Notes: generated by a model from the letters alone, not told the origin. Counted from the stretch's first letter, positions 35,925 to 45,665 are shown. The stretch is 64,000 nucleotides of DNA from Oscillospiraceae bacterium Marseille-Q3528 (GCA_018223385.1 JAGTTR010000022.1:1-64000); one strand, 5' to 3'. A program made the numbers and translations.

Positions 35925-36782
35925 ATGGAACTGAAACGTTGCGCAATGGTACTGGAGGGCGGCGCTGTGAAGGGCATTTTTACCTCCGGGGTACTGGATT
36001 ATCTGATGAAAAGGGATTTTTATCCGGAGTACGTGGTGGGCGTGTCCGCCGGTGCCTGCAATGCGGTGGATTATGTATCGAAGCAGCCGGGCCGTACCCG
36101 GGACTGCTTTATCACCCGGAGGCCGGATGAGCGGTATCTGCGGTTCAGCAACGTGTTCCGCCATCGTCCGGTGTACGACATGGACATGGTGTTTGACCAG
36201 TTTCCCAACAAATCCCATCCCTTTGATTTTGATACCTTTTACCGCTCGCCGATGAAATGTGAGATGGTGGTGACCAACTGCCTGACGGGAAAGGCGGAGT
36301 ATAAGACGCCGGATCCGGACAAAAAGAAGTTCATGGATACGTGTCGGGCGTCCAGCAGCATGCCCTTCGTGTCGCCGCTGGTCATGCTGGATCATGTCCC
36401 TTATCTGGATGGCGGCATTGCGGATTCCGTGCCTCTTGCGCGGGCGCAGCAGCTGGGGTATGAGAAGATCGTGGTGGTGCTGACGAAGAACCGGGGTTAC
36501 CGCAAGGAGCCCAGCCGCATGTTTACGAAAATGGCGGCTTACGAGTACCGGAAATACCCGAAGCTGTGCCAGACCATTGCCAGACGTTATGTGGCCTACA
36601 ACCGTACCATGGAGCGGCTGGAAAAGCTGGAGGAGGAAGGAAAGATTTTTGTCATCCGGCCGAGAATGAAGGCCATCGGGCGGATGGAGCAGGATCGGAA
36701 GAAGCTGGCGGCGTTTTACGTGGACGGCTACCGCCTCATGGGAGAGCAGTACGCGGCCCTGTGCAAATATCTGGAAAAATAG
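35925..36782 (+). CDS. Patatin-like phospholipase/esterase
   Basis: The 285-residue protein has the patatin signature: oxyanion loop EGGAVKGIFTSGVLDYL (10-26), nucleophile elbow GVSAGACNA (serine near 43), and the catalytic aspartate in DGGIADSVPL (near 165). This makes it a Ser-Asp dyad lipid hydrolase of the YjjU/RssA-like bacterial type. There is no signal peptide, so it acts in the cytoplasm or at the inner face of the membrane. The ribosome binding site is AGAGGAGGACACAAGC. It ends before a terminator at 36841. Confidence 0.92.
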   Translation: MELKRCAMVLEGGAVKGIFTSGVLDYLMKRDFYPEYVVGVSAGACNAVDYVSKQPGRTRDCFITRRPDERYLRFSNVFRHRPVYDMDMVFDQFPNKSHPFDFDTFYRSPMKCEMVVTNCLTGKAEYKTPDPDKKKFMDTCRASSSMPFVSPLVMLDHVPYLDGGIADSVPLARAQQLGYEKIVVVLTKNRGYRKEPSRMFTKMAAYEYRKYPKLCQTIARRYVAYNRTMERLEKLEEEGKIFVIRPRMKAIGRMEQDRKKLAAFYVDGYRLMGEQYAALCKYLEK

Positions 36783-36840
36783 CCAAAAGCCCTTTTCCAA
36801 CAGAAGAAATTCTGGTAAAATAAATACAGAAGAATGCAGA

Positions 36841-36869
36841 AAGTGTCCGCATCGTTCGGGCACTTTTTC
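36841..36869 (+). terminator. Terminator between the patatin-like gene and hprK
   Basis: AAGTGTCCG (36841-36849) pairs with CGGGCACTT (36857-36865, one G-U pair) and is followed by TTTC. Confidence 0.7.
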
Positions 36870-36889
36870 GTTGTAAAAGGAGAGAGACT

Positions 36890-37828
36890 ATGGCATCGGT
36901 AAAGTTATCGAAATTTGTGGAGGCAATGGGCTTTAAGAACCTGACGCCGGACATTGATCTGACCAAGATCCGGCTCACCGTTCCTGATATTAACCGACCG
37001 GCACTGCAGCTGACAGGATATTTTGAGCATTTTGATAAGGAAAGAGTGCAGATGGTGGGATATGTGGAGTATACCTATCTGCAGAACATGCCGCTGGAGC
37101 GTAAGATCGAGATCTACCGGCAGTATCTTTCCTATGAAGTTCCGTGTACGATCTTCTGCAGCCTGGCAAGCCCGGATCCGGAATTCCTGGAGCTGGCCGT
37201 GCAGTTTGGCCGTCCGGTATTTTACACCGATCAGAAGACCTCTTCCGTGATGGCAAAGGTCATCCACTGGCTGAGCATTGAGCTGGCACCGTGTATTTCC
37301 ATTCATGGTGTGCTGGTGGACGTATACGGCGAGGGGATTCTCATCATGGGGGAGAGCGGTATCGGTAAGAGCGAGGCGGCGCTGGAGCTCATCAAGCGGG
37401 GCCACCGTCTGGTTACCGATGATGTGGTGGAGATCCGCCGGATCAACGAGACAGAGCTCATCGGCACGTCCCCGGAGATCACGAGACATTTCATCGAGCT
37501 GCGGGGCATCGGTATCATCGATGTGAAGGCACTGTTCGGTGTGGAGAGCGTAAAAGAGTCCCAGTCCATCGACCTGGTCATCAAGCTGGAGGACTGGAAT
37601 AAGGATAAAGAATATGACCGTCTGGGCCTGGAGGAGGAGTATACGGAGTTTCTGGGCAACAAGGTGGTCTGCCATTCCCTGCCCATCCGTCCCGGCCGGA
37701 ACCTGGCCATCATCGTAGAGTCTGCGGCAGTCAACCACAGACAGAAGAAGATGGGTTACAATGCGGCCAAGGAGCTGTACAAGCGGGTACAGGAGAGCCT
37801 GGCAAAGCGCAGAGAGGCTGACGACTGA
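36890..37828 (+). CDS. hprK: HPr kinase/phosphorylase
   Basis: The 312-residue protein has the HprK layout: N-terminal domain (1-130), and a C-terminal kinase core with Walker A GESGIGKSEAAL (about 154-165), the HprK signature RGIGIIDVKALFG (near 207), and the basic K-loop after it. HprK phosphorylates Ser46 of HPr in response to glycolytic intermediates and removes it again, setting carbon catabolite control in Firmicutes. The ATG follows AAAGGAGAGAGACT. ptsH is not in the window. A sugar kinase gene follows. Confidence 0.96.
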   Translation: MASVKLSKFVEAMGFKNLTPDIDLTKIRLTVPDINRPALQLTGYFEHFDKERVQMVGYVEYTYLQNMPLERKIEIYRQYLSYEVPCTIFCSLASPDPEFLELAVQFGRPVFYTDQKTSSVMAKVIHWLSIELAPCISIHGVLVDVYGEGILIMGESGIGKSEAALELIKRGHRLVTDDVVEIRRINETELIGTSPEITRHFIELRGIGIIDVKALFGVESVKESQSIDLVIKLEDWNKDKEYDRLGLEEEYTEFLGNKVVCHSLPIRPGRNLAIIVESAAVNHRQKKMGYNAAKELYKRVQESLAKRREADD

Positions 37829-37925
37829 TCTGAGAATAGCGGATGACCGGCAATGGCCAGCAGGGTATCATGCATGCCATGTATAGAATAAATGAGATAG
37901 AAAAATGGAAGTGAGAGAAAAGACA

Positions 37926-38867
37926 ATGAGCAGATATGTATTTGGAATAGATGTGGGCGGAACGACGGTGAAATGCGGCCTCTTTGACCTGGAGGGCAAT
38001 GTGCTGGACAAATGGGAGGTGCCCACCCGCAAGAAGGACGGTGGAAAATACATTCTGCCGGATGTGGCCGCCAGTGTGAAGAAGGTCATGGAGCATAAGG
38101 GCATAGATGCGGCGGACGTGGAAGGCCTTGGCGTGGGCGTTCCCGGGCCGGTGAACGAGGCCGGACAGGTGCCTGTGGCAGTCAATATTGGCTGGGGCTT
38201 CGTGGACGTGGCAAAGGAGATGCATGCGCTCACCGGCCTGAAGGTGCAGGCGGGCAATGATGCCAACGTGGCTGCCCTGGGAGAGATGTGGAAGGGCGGC
38301 GCCAGAGGCTGCCGCAATGTGGTGCTTGCCACGCTGGGAACCGGTGTGGGCGGTGGCATCATCATCGGCGGAAAGGTGATCGCAGGCTCCCACGGTGCCG
38401 GTGGAGAGATCGGCCATATCCATGTGGAGGATGCAGAAGAGGAAGTGTGCAACTGTGGCAATAAGGGCTGTCTGGAGCAGATGGCATCGGCTACAGGCAT
38501 CGTCCGGCTGGCAAGGCGGCATCTGGCGGCATCGGATGAGCCGTCCCTGCTGCGGGATAAGAGTAAGAAGCTCTCAGCCAAGCTTGTCTTTGATGCGGTG
38601 AAGGAAGGCGATGCGCTGGCCTGCGAGATCGCAGATCAGTTTGGCTGGTATCTGGGCAGAGCCTTCGCGCAGATCGCAGGAGTGGTGGATCCGGAGGTGT
38701 TTGTGCTGGGCGGCGGTGTATCCAAAGCGGGCCCCATCCTCATTGATTATGTGAAGAAATATTACCTGCAGTATGTATTCCCCACCTGCCGGGAGGCAAA
38801 CTTTGTACTGGCTCAGCTGGGAAATGATGCGGGTATCTACGGCGCAGCGAAACTGGTGTTAGAATAG
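37926..38867 (+). CDS. glk: ROK-family glucokinase
   Basis: The 313-residue protein is a ROK sugar kinase: FGIDVGGTTVKCGLFD (ATP site, 5-20), GVPGPVNEAG, NDANVAALGEMW (catalytic aspartate), GTGVGGGIIIGGKV, and the zinc motif CNCGNKGCLEQ. The substrate is most likely glucose. The ATG at 37926 is preferred to the one at 37905 because it gives the family start MSRYVFGIDVGGTT. It lies 97 bases after hprK, so glucose phosphorylation and carbon control genes are adjacent. Confidence 0.92.
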   Translation: MSRYVFGIDVGGTTVKCGLFDLEGNVLDKWEVPTRKKDGGKYILPDVAASVKKVMEHKGIDAADVEGLGVGVPGPVNEAGQVPVAVNIGWGFVDVAKEMHALTGLKVQAGNDANVAALGEMWKGGARGCRNVVLATLGTGVGGGIIIGGKVIAGSHGAGGEIGHIHVEDAEEEVCNCGNKGCLEQMASATGIVRLARRHLAASDEPSLLRDKSKKLSAKLVFDAVKEGDALACEIADQFGWYLGRAFAQIAGVVDPEVFVLGGGVSKAGPILIDYVKKYYLQYVFPTCREANFVLAQLGNDAGIYGAAKLVLE

Positions 38868-38958
38868 CGGGAGAGATCCACAGAAGCAGTGTGGATGACT
38901 GTCCGAATGCTGCTGAAAGAATGTTGAAAACTTTAGTATTGTGCAGTTTGAAAGAAAT

Positions 38959-39025
38959 GCCCTGCAAATCGGTCAGGATTTTGTGAAATCCGGTGATTGA
39001 CTTTGCAGGGCAAATTTTGTATCAT
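38959..39025 (+). promoter_or_regulatory. Long hairpin with a promoter in its right arm
   Basis: A near-perfect hairpin (38959-38975 with 38994-39011, inner stem GGATTT/AAATCC) follows glk and may end its transcript. TTGACT (38997-39002) in the right arm and TATCAT (39020-39025) are 17 bases apart, forming a promoter that reads into the candidate small RNA. Confidence 0.6.
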
Positions 39026-39031
39026 AATAGC

Positions 39032-39105
39032 AAGTTCAGAGGAACAAAGAACTACATAATGAATTAGCCGACAAAGACGTCACTACTCAAGTGGCGTCTT
39101 TTTAC
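39032..39105 (+). ncRNA. Candidate small RNA of about 74 bases
   Basis: The stretch lies between a good promoter (38997-39025) and a strong terminator hairpin (AAAGACGTCAC 39073-39083 with GTGGCGTCTTT 39091-39101, then T and CCTTTTTTT). It contains no plausible gene; the only ATG reads Met-Asn-stop. A 5' hairpin (AGTTC/GAACT) precedes an unpaired middle stretch. This layout fits an independent small RNA. The RNA family is not recognised. Confidence 0.5.
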
Positions 39106-39147
39106 CTTTTTTTGGACAATAGGTCCTATTCTCTCCCTTTTTTTCCG

Positions 39148-39203
39148 ACCAATGACTAGATCGCGAGCAATCGCGACTAGTCGATTGTGGTTGGTATTTT
39201 TTT
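39148..39203 (+). terminator. Second hairpin terminator in the glk/PBP gap
   Basis: ACCAA (39148-39152) pairs with TTGGT (39191-39195) around inner stems (TCGCGA/TCGCGA, GACTAG/CTAGTC), followed by ATTTTTTT. Confidence 0.65.
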
Positions 39204-39234
39204 GCCCAAATTCATCCGCAGCGGGATAGCAAAA

Positions 39235-39292
39235 GCCCCGGAGATGGGAACGTGAACAGATCTGGCATCTGTCACGAACCCGTTTCCGGGGC
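39235..39292 (-). terminator. Terminator of the penicillin-binding protein gene
   Basis: GCCCCGGA (39235-39242) pairs with TCCGGGGC (39285-39292), with an inner hairpin CAGAT/ATCTG. On the minus strand it is followed by TTTT; on the plus strand by TGTTTTTG, so it may work both ways. Confidence 0.7.
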
Positions 39293-39341
39293 TGTTTTTG
39301 TCTTTACCTATTCTTTTATAGGTTGGAGAGTTTATCAGTGG

Positions 39342-42062
39342 CTATCCTTCAGGATTAGCTGCATCCTGTCCGGTGGTATCTGTACCGCCGGTGTCACCTG
39401 CGCCGGTATCGGCGGCAGGCTGGTTATTCGGGTTGTTCAGGTCATCCACGGATACGGACGGCACGTCGCCGTTCACATGGATGGGGCACAGACCGGTGGC
39501 GATGTCTGCCGGGATCGTGTACGGCGTATCGTCGGTGGTGCCTTCCGCAGGCTCCGGCCGTTTGATATATGCCTGGGTGATCCGCAGCTCCTCCGGACAG
39601 AACTGGCTGGCCAGCTGGCCGGACTCTGCACAGATGGATACTCTTACGTGCACATCGCAGTAATCCGTGGGCTCTGTTCCTGTCTCAAAGACCTCGGTTG
39701 TCACCATGCTGCCTCTCGGATCGCTGTCACACAGGCCCGCCACGGCTAGTTTGCCGGATTTCTTACAAACCGTTGCCGTGGAAATATTGTCCGGCTTGGT
39801 AAAGTCCTTGTTTTCCAGATTTGCATGAACCCGGGACATGACCTTCTTCCACAGGATCTTGTGGAAATTCCGGCTGTTGCTGGGCAGGGATTCGTTGGAA
39901 TCGTAACCGCTCCACACGCCGCAGGTGTAGTATGGGGAGTAGCCCTCAAACCACACATCGCGGAAATCGTTGGATGTTCCGGACTTTCCGGCCAGTGTCA
40001 TGCCGGAGAAGTTGGCGATGGTACTCGTTCCTCTGGTGAGAACGCCCTTCATCACATCGGTGAGTAGCCATGCGGTTGTCTCCTTGATGGCCCGGTTGGA
40101 TTCCGGTGTGGTGTTATCCAGGATCACTTCGCCGTCATGGTTGACAACTTTCGTGTAAAATACCGGCGGATTGTATGTGCCGCCGTTGGCGATGGCCGCA
40201 TAGGCTGCCGTCAGCTCCAGGTTGGTGACACCATCGGTGAGGCCGCCCAGTGCCATGGACTGGTTGATATCGGTAAATGTCTTGGATACTTTCTGTCCAT
40301 TTTCCCACACATAGCGGGTTTCATTTTCCACCAGAGAGTCTATGTGGAACCGGTTTTTCGCGTAATCAAATCCCGCCTGGGGGGTGATGGCTGTCAGCAC
40401 CTTGACCGCCGGAATATTGTAGGAAAATACAATGTTGTCCCGGATGCTGGTCATGCCGTGGTACCGGTCGGAGTTGAAGTTGGTGACCGGCTGACCGCTG
40501 GCGTAGGTGTACGGGCAGTCGTCGATGCCGGTGGCTACCGTATAGCCGTAGGCGTCAATGGCAGGTGCGTAGGCACTGATGACCTTGAAGGTGGAACCCG
40601 GGGAACGGGTCGTGTTGGTGGCACGGTTCAGCGTCAGGTTTGCGGTCTTGTCGCCGCGGCCGCCCACGATGGCCTTCACATAGCCGGTGGCCTGTTCCAT
40701 GAGCACCATGGATGTCTGGGGCTGCGGGGTCAGGTCAATGCGCTCGCCCAGCACCTCATCGCCCAGCTCCAGTACATCGGTCTTGTACTGCTCCACATAT
40801 TCGTTGGCCTTGTCTGCGGATGCAAACAGGGTGGAGAAGGTGCCGCCGTCCACGCCTTTGACACCCTGGGACTTGAAGTGGCTCACCAGCATTTCAATAC
40901 TGTGGTTCTCGGTAGTGCCGTCAGCCTTCTTCACCGTCAGGGCGTAGTCCAGGCTCACCTGGGTGCCTGCCGGATAGTTGTCCGGGTTGGAGTATTCCTC
41001 ATCGGCAATGGCCTGAATGGACGGATCCTGAGTGGAATAAATGCTCAAACCGCCGCTGTACAGCAGGTTGTAAGCCTGGTTGTGGCTGTAACCCAGCTTG
41101 TTTTCCAGATCGTTCATGACCTGCTCGATGGTTGCGTCTACAAAATATGTATTGTACGTATCTGCAGTATCTTCTACTTCCTTGTTGACCTCCTGGATCC
41201 GGGAGTACACGTCATCAGCCAGCGCTTCCTCGTACTGATCCTGATCGATATATCCCTGTTCCAGCATGTTTTTCAGCACCTGTGCCCGGCGCTCCTGGTT
41301 CTTCTCCGGGTTCGTGATGGGGTTCAGGCTGGTGGGGCTCTTGGTGATGCCTGCGATACATGCGGATTCTGACAGCGTCAGCTCGGAAACGGGCTTGCCG
41401 AAATAGCGGTAGGATGCCGCTTGTACACCCAGGGTATTCTGTCCCAGGTTGATGGTGTTCAGATAATTTTCCAGGATCTGCTTCTTGTCCATGACCTTCT
41501 CCAGCTGCAGGGCAAGGTACTGCTCCTGGATCTTTCGCTGGATCTTGTCCACGAAGCCTTTCTCCTCCACCCAGGTCGTGAAGACGTTATTCTTCAGAAG
41601 CTGCTGGGTGATGGTGCTGGCTCCCTCTTTAAATTTGAAGCCCCGGGCAATGCCCCTGACAGCCGCACGCAGGATACCCTGCGGGTCGATCCCGTGGTGC
41701 TGGTAAAAACGCTCATCCTCGATGGCGACAAAGGCGTGCTGCAGATCCTCGGGGATGTCGTCGATCTTGACATACACCCGGTTCGCGCTGGACGCCACCA
41801 GGGAGGAAATCTGGTTCCCTTCCGAATCATAGATGAAAGATTTATAAGATTCCGGAGATACATTGATATTGGTAATATCCGGTGCTGCATCTATAATTCC
41901 TTTCATGACACCGACGCCGGCGCATGTGCCGAGAACGACAATCGCCAGCAGGCAGATGATAAATCCTTTGAAGAAAACGACGCTGAGCTTCTTTCCCATC
42001 TTGCGGGATTTGCTGTTCAGTGCCTTCTGTTTGGCAGAGGTACTCTTTTTTCCATAATTCAT
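39342..42062 (-). CDS. Class A penicillin-binding protein (PBP1A type)
   Basis: The 906-residue protein has a short basic cytoplasmic start, one TM (about 27-50), a family 51 glycosyltransferase domain (EDERFYQHHGID with the catalytic glutamate) and a transpeptidase domain with SxxK in SPGSTFKV, SYN in FSYNIPAV and KSGTS. The tail after about 790 is rich in Pro, Gly, Asp and Thr and probably spans the wall. It polymerises and crosslinks peptidoglycan. It is a lone gene facing the flanking plus-strand genes. Confidence 0.95.
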   Translation of the reverse strand: MNYGKKSTSAKQKALNSKSRKMGKKLSVVFFKGFIICLLAIVVLGTCAGVGVMKGIIDAAPDITNINVSPESYKSFIYDSEGNQISSLVASSANRVYVKIDDIPEDLQHAFVAIEDERFYQHHGIDPQGILRAAVRGIARGFKFKEGASTITQQLLKNNVFTTWVEEKGFVDKIQRKIQEQYLALQLEKVMDKKQILENYLNTINLGQNTLGVQAASYRYFGKPVSELTLSESACIAGITKSPTSLNPITNPEKNQERRAQVLKNMLEQGYIDQDQYEEALADDVYSRIQEVNKEVEDTADTYNTYFVDATIEQVMNDLENKLGYSHNQAYNLLYSGGLSIYSTQDPSIQAIADEEYSNPDNYPAGTQVSLDYALTVKKADGTTENHSIEMLVSHFKSQGVKGVDGGTFSTLFASADKANEYVEQYKTDVLELGDEVLGERIDLTPQPQTSMVLMEQATGYVKAIVGGRGDKTANLTLNRATNTTRSPGSTFKVISAYAPAIDAYGYTVATGIDDCPYTYASGQPVTNFNSDRYHGMTSIRDNIVFSYNIPAVKVLTAITPQAGFDYAKNRFHIDSLVENETRYVWENGQKVSKTFTDINQSMALGGLTDGVTNLELTAAYAAIANGGTYNPPVFYTKVVNHDGEVILDNTTPESNRAIKETTAWLLTDVMKGVLTRGTSTIANFSGMTLAGKSGTSNDFRDVWFEGYSPYYTCGVWSGYDSNESLPSNSRNFHKILWKKVMSRVHANLENKDFTKPDNISTATVCKKSGKLAVAGLCDSDPRGSMVTTEVFETGTEPTDYCDVHVRVSICAESGQLASQFCPEELRITQAYIKRPEPAEGTTDDTPYTIPADIATGLCPIHVNGDVPSVSVDDLNNPNNQPAADTGAGDTGGTDTTGQDAANPEG

Positions 42063-42146
42063 GAAATTGCCTCCTTTATCCCGTTATTATATCAAATTGC
42101 AATAATGAATACAATCAGCTTCATATTTTTTTAAGATAAGTTCAGT

Positions 42147-42205
42147 CATTCGTTGCCGGGGAAAGATCTTGTGCTTGCACAGAGATCTGGACGCGGGAAC
42201 GAATG
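42147..42205. repeat. Divergent copy of the dispersed hairpin repeat
   Basis: CATTCGTT (42147-42154) and AACGAATG (42198-42205) close a hairpin with AGATCT inner arms and the centre GTGCTTGCAC (42171-42180). The architecture and centre resemble the repeats at 46402, 55754 and 60672, but the outer arms differ. Confidence 0.45.
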
Positions 42206-42336
42206 AGCGGAGCGCCGGGTAATGAGCAGAAATGTAGTCATTCTCTCACAAGCATCTGCATATATTAGAAATATATACATGATTTCCTATCGTAATTTAC
42301 AGGGACATGCTATAATAACGGAAAGGAATGACAAAC

Positions 42337-42639
42337 ATGGATGCATGGATATACCGCGGCGGACAGACCATCTGGGACGATGAACACCGGCCCATCCGCC
42401 TGGAATATTATCTGCAAAGAGAAGTCCGAGACGTGCGCACCGGAACGTGTATCTACGGGATCCGGGTGGAACAGTACCGGGAAATCGGCGGGCGGACAAG
42501 CTACGAGGAGGAGACAGCGCCGGCCCTGTCCTATTCCGGCCGCCAGGTGGCCGGGCTCATTGAAAAACTGCGGCGGCTGTCCGTGACGCCCACGGGGCTG
42601 CTGGAGGCAGTGGATGATGAGGTGGGGGAGTGGGTGTAA
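42337..42639 (+). CDS. DUF6514-like small protein
   Basis: The 100-residue protein has two beta stretches (RLEYYLQREVRDV, CIYGIRVEQYRE), then a helical C-terminus (GLIEKLRRLSVTPTGLLEAVDD). That is the pattern of the short DUF6514 proteins of Clostridia. The ATG at 42337 is chosen because GGAAAGGA (42320-42327) is about 9 bases upstream; an ATG at 42328 touches that site and is unlikely. An extended -10 TGCTATAAT lies at 42308-42316. The function is unknown. Confidence 0.6.
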   Translation: MDAWIYRGGQTIWDDEHRPIRLEYYLQREVRDVRTGTCIYGIRVEQYREIGGRTSYEEETAPALSYSGRQVAGLIEKLRRLSVTPTGLLEAVDDEVGEWV

Positions 42640-42644
42640 GTTAT

Positions 42645-42816
42645 GCCGCGCCGATTCTGCACTGGCCCGTTGATTTTCTGCGTTTTGCTGCGCCGCCGAT
42701 GGCTGAACGATTGCGCAAACTCGCCTGAGAACAGGCTCGGACAAGCGCAACCGGCCAGCGCTATGCTCGCAAAACTGGAAAATCTGCCGACGGCCAGAGG
42801 GCAGAATCGGCGCGGC
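42645..42816. repeat. MITE-like palindromic element, 172 bp
   Basis: A perfect 16-bp terminal inverted repeat (42645-42660 and 42801-42816) encloses a further imperfect palindrome (CTGGCC...GATTTTC with GAAAATC...GGCCAG). The block is GC-rich and has no gene. A 14-bp word GCGTTTTGCTGCGC occurs inside it (42680-42693) and again just outside (42840-42853). It resembles a non-autonomous palindromic mobile element. Confidence 0.5.
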
Positions 42817-42891
42817 AGGAACCCGGTGGAGGAGTGGAAGCGTTTTGCTGCGCTGCGGGGAAAATTTGGAAAAGAAAGAGAGACTGGAGCA

Positions 42892-43569
42892 ATGGCTGAA
42901 AATACAAAGGATAGCTTTCTGATGACGCTGGAGGGCGGGGAAGGGGAGATCGTGGAGAAAAAGTCCCGATTTATCGCCACGGTTCGCCCGGTGGCGTCGG
43001 AGGAGGAAGCACTGGCTTTTATTGAGGAGATGAAGAAGAAATACTGGGACGCGCGTCACAACTGCTCGGCGTTTGTGATCGGCCGCAACCAGGAGCTGAT
43101 GCGTTTTTCGGATGACGGGGAGCCCCAGGGGACGGCGGGAAAGCCGATGCTGGATGTGCTGCTGGGGGAAGGATTACATAATACGGCAGTGGTGGTGACC
43201 CGGTATTTCGGCGGCACGCTGCTGGGGACGGGCGGCCTTGTCCGGGCGTATTCCGGGGCGGTGCAGGAGGGACTGCGTCATGCGGTGACGGCGGAGCAGT
43301 GCTATGGCATCCGGCTGTCCATTGAGACGGACTATAACGGCATCGGCAAGATCCAGTACATTCTCGGTCAGCGGGGCATTGCCACCCTGTCCTCAGAATA
43401 TACAGATAAGGTGATGCTGGAGGTGTTGGTCCCGGCAGCGCAGCAGGGAGAACTGACGGCAGCGCTGACGGAGGGCACCAACGGACGGGCGGTGCTGACA
43501 CCGGGGGATCCGTGCTGGTACCTTATGGTGGATGGAGAACTGTTGCCGGATCGGATTATGCCGGCGTAG
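42892..43569 (+). CDS. YigZ/IMPACT-family protein
   Basis: The 225-residue protein has the UPF0029 N-terminal domain (EKKSRFIATVRPVASEEEAL, ARHNCSAFVIG, FSDDGEPQGTAGKPMLDVL, VVVTRYFGGTLLGTGGLVRAY split across it) and the DUF1949 C-terminal domain. The eukaryotic relative IMPACT modulates GCN2; the bacterial role is not settled. The ATG at 42892 follows ACTGGAGC closely; a longer open frame upstream runs through the palindromic element and is not credible. Confidence 0.9.
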   Translation: MAENTKDSFLMTLEGGEGEIVEKKSRFIATVRPVASEEEALAFIEEMKKKYWDARHNCSAFVIGRNQELMRFSDDGEPQGTAGKPMLDVLLGEGLHNTAVVVTRYFGGTLLGTGGLVRAYSGAVQEGLRHAVTAEQCYGIRLSIETDYNGIGKIQYILGQRGIATLSSEYTDKVMLEVLVPAAQQGELTAALTEGTNGRAVLTPGDPCWYLMVDGELLPDRIMPA

Positions 43570-43652
43570 ACAATCGATCCCCGGACCACGTTGGGGCTTT
43601 GCATTTTTGGAAAAATCTTGTATGAGAAAAATATCAGCCTTCTATGATGCGA

Positions 43653-43686
43653 AAAAAGGAGATCCCGCGAAGGATCTCCTTTTTAC
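43653..43686. terminator. Bidirectional terminator between yigZ-like gene and typA
   Basis: AAAAGGAGATCC pairs with GGATCTCCTTTT around CGCGA (43654-43684). It has As on one side and Ts on the other, so it can end both converging transcripts. Confidence 0.85.
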
Positions 43687-43725
43687 ACGCCCGAAAGCAT
43701 ATTTTTATTGAAAATTTTGTTCTAT

Positions 43726-45567
43726 TTACTGCACCGGTTTTTTATTGATGGATGCACGTTTTCTTAAAGTCGGATCCAGGATCTTCTTGCGCAGACGCAG
43801 GCTCTTGGGGGTAACCTCCAGCAGCTCGTCGGTGTCGATGAATTCCAGGGACTGCTCCAGGCTTAAGATCCGGGGCGGTGTCAGGGTCAGGGCATCGTCG
43901 GAACCCGAAGCACGGGTGTTGGTCAGATGTTTGCGCTTGCAGACGTTGACCTCGATATCGTCGGATTTGCCGTTCTGGCCGATGATCATACCGGCATATA
44001 CCTTCTCGCCGGGGCCGATGAACAGGGTGCCGCGCTCCTGTGCCACGAACAGGCCGTAGGTAACCGCCTCGCCGCTCTCGAAAGCGATGAGGGAACCCTG
44101 CTTGCGGTACTGGATGTCTCCCTTGTACGGGCCGTACTCATTGAAGATCGTGTTGATGATACCGTTTCCCTTGGTGTCTGTCATAAACTCACCGCGGTAG
44201 CCGATGAGGCCGCGGGCGGGAATGGAGAACTCCAGACGGGTGTAGCCGCCGGAAGCAGCGCCCATGTTCAGCAGCTCGCCTTTTCTCTGGCTTAACTTGT
44301 CAATAACGGTACCGGTAAATTCCTCCGGTACGTCGATGTAAGCCAGCTCCATGGGCTCTAAGAGTTTGCCGTTCTCGTCGCGGTGGTACAGCACCTCAGC
44401 CTTGCTGACAGCGAACTCATAGCCTTCCCGGCGCATGTTCTCGATGAGGACGGACAGATGCAGCTCACCACGGCCGGACACCTTGAAGCTGTCCATGTTG
44501 TCTGTCTCTTCCACACGCAGGCTGACATCGGTGTTCAGCTCCCGGAACAGACGCTCACGCAGGTGACGGGAGGTGATGAACTTTCCTTCCTGTCCTGCCA
44601 GCGGGCTGTCGTTGACAAGGAACTGCATGGCGATGGTAGGCTCGGAAATCTTCTGGAACGGGATGGCTACCGGGTTATCTGCGGAGCAGATCGTATCGCC
44701 GATGTGGATATCTGCAATACCGGAAATGGCTACGATGGAGCCGATGCCGGCAGATTTTACTTCTACTTTGTTCAGACCGTCGAACTCGTACAGCTTGCTG
44801 ATCTTGACGCGCTGTTTTTTGTCCGGGTCGTGATGGTTTACCAGTACGGCGTCCATGTTGACACGGATTTCGCCGTTGTCCACTTTGCCGACACCGATAC
44901 GGCCCACATATTCGTTGTAGTCGATGGTGCTGATGAGCACCTGTGTGCTTGCCTCCGGATTTCCTTCGGGAGCCGGGATGTAGTCCAGGATCGTCTCAAA
45001 CAGGGGAACCATGTTTTCCGGCTTGTCGTTTAAGTCGCGCACAGCATAGCCTGCTTTTGCAGATGCGTATACGAAGGGGCAGTCCAGCTGCTCGTCGGAA
45101 GCGTCCAGATCCATGAAAAGCTCCAGCACTTCGTCGATGACAGCCTCCGGTCTTGCCTCCGGCCGATCAATCTTGTTGATGCAGACAATAACCGGCAGAT
45201 CCAGCTCCAGCGCTTTTCGCAGAACGAATTTGGTCTGAGGCATGGGGCCCTCAAATGCGTCAACAACGAGGACAACGCCGTTGACCATCTTCAGCACACG
45301 CTCTACCTCGCCGCCGAAGTCTGCGTGCCCGGGGGTGTCAATGATGTTGATCTTGGTGTTCTTATAATATACGGCAGTATTCTTGGAAAGAATGGTGATG
45401 CCGCGCTCACGCTCAATGTCGTTGGAATCCATCACGCGCTCCGCCACTTCCTGATTCTCACGGAATACGCCGCTCTGTTTTAACAGTTCATCTACGAGTG
45501 TCGTCTTGCCGTGGTCAACGTGTGCGATGATGGCAATATTTCTGATATCTTCTCTTTTTGTCCGCAT
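43726..45567 (-). CDS. typA: GTP-binding translation factor TypA/BipA
   Basis: The 613-residue protein has the EF-G-like GTPase core: AHVDHGKTT (15-23), [17 protein letters not shown] and [10 protein letters not shown], then domains II, III and V and the BipA-specific C-terminal domain ([36 protein letters not shown]). It binds the ribosome and aids assembly and stress translation. A promoter lies at 45638-45665 on the same strand. Confidence 0.96.
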   Translation of the reverse strand: MRTKREDIRNIAIIAHVDHGKTTLVDELLKQSGVFRENQEVAERVMDSNDIERERGITILSKNTAVYYKNTKINIIDTPGHADFGGEVERVLKMVNGVVLVVDAFEGPMPQTKFVLRKALELDLPVIVCINKIDRPEARPEAVIDEVLELFMDLDASDEQLDCPFVYASAKAGYAVRDLNDKPENMVPLFETILDYIPAPEGNPEASTQVLISTIDYNEYVGRIGVGKVDNGEIRVNMDAVLVNHHDPDKKQRVKISKLYEFDGLNKVEVKSAGIGSIVAISGIADIHIGDTICSADNPVAIPFQKISEPTIAMQFLVNDSPLAGQEGKFITSRHLRERLFRELNTDVSLRVEETDNMDSFKVSGRGELHLSVLIENMRREGYEFAVSKAEVLYHRDENGKLLEPMELAYIDVPEEFTGTVIDKLSQRKGELLNMGAASGGYTRLEFSIPARGLIGYRGEFMTDTKGNGIINTIFNEYGPYKGDIQYRKQGSLIAFESGEAVTYGLFVAQERGTLFIGPGEKVYAGMIIGQNGKSDDIEVNVCKRKHLTNTRASGSDDALTLTPPRILSLEQSLEFIDTDELLEVTPKSLRLRKKILDPTLRKRASINKKPVQ

Positions 45568-45637
45568 GGGATTTATACACCTTTCTTTGTATCCGTTTCG
45601 GATTTCGTAACTGAATTTAAAGTCGTCTCAACTGTAC

Positions 45638-45665
45638 AGTTTATCACATGTTGACGAGATTACAA
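45638..45665 (-). promoter_or_regulatory. Promoter of typA
   Basis: Read on the minus strand, TTGTAA (45665-45660) and TAAACT (45643-45638) are 16 bases apart, about 70 bases before the start codon. Confidence 0.5.

Noticed and set aside
42643..42891. Long N-terminal extension of the YigZ-like protein
   Set aside because: The extension lies in a palindromic element and has no likeness to the family; the ATG at 42892 gives the normal start.
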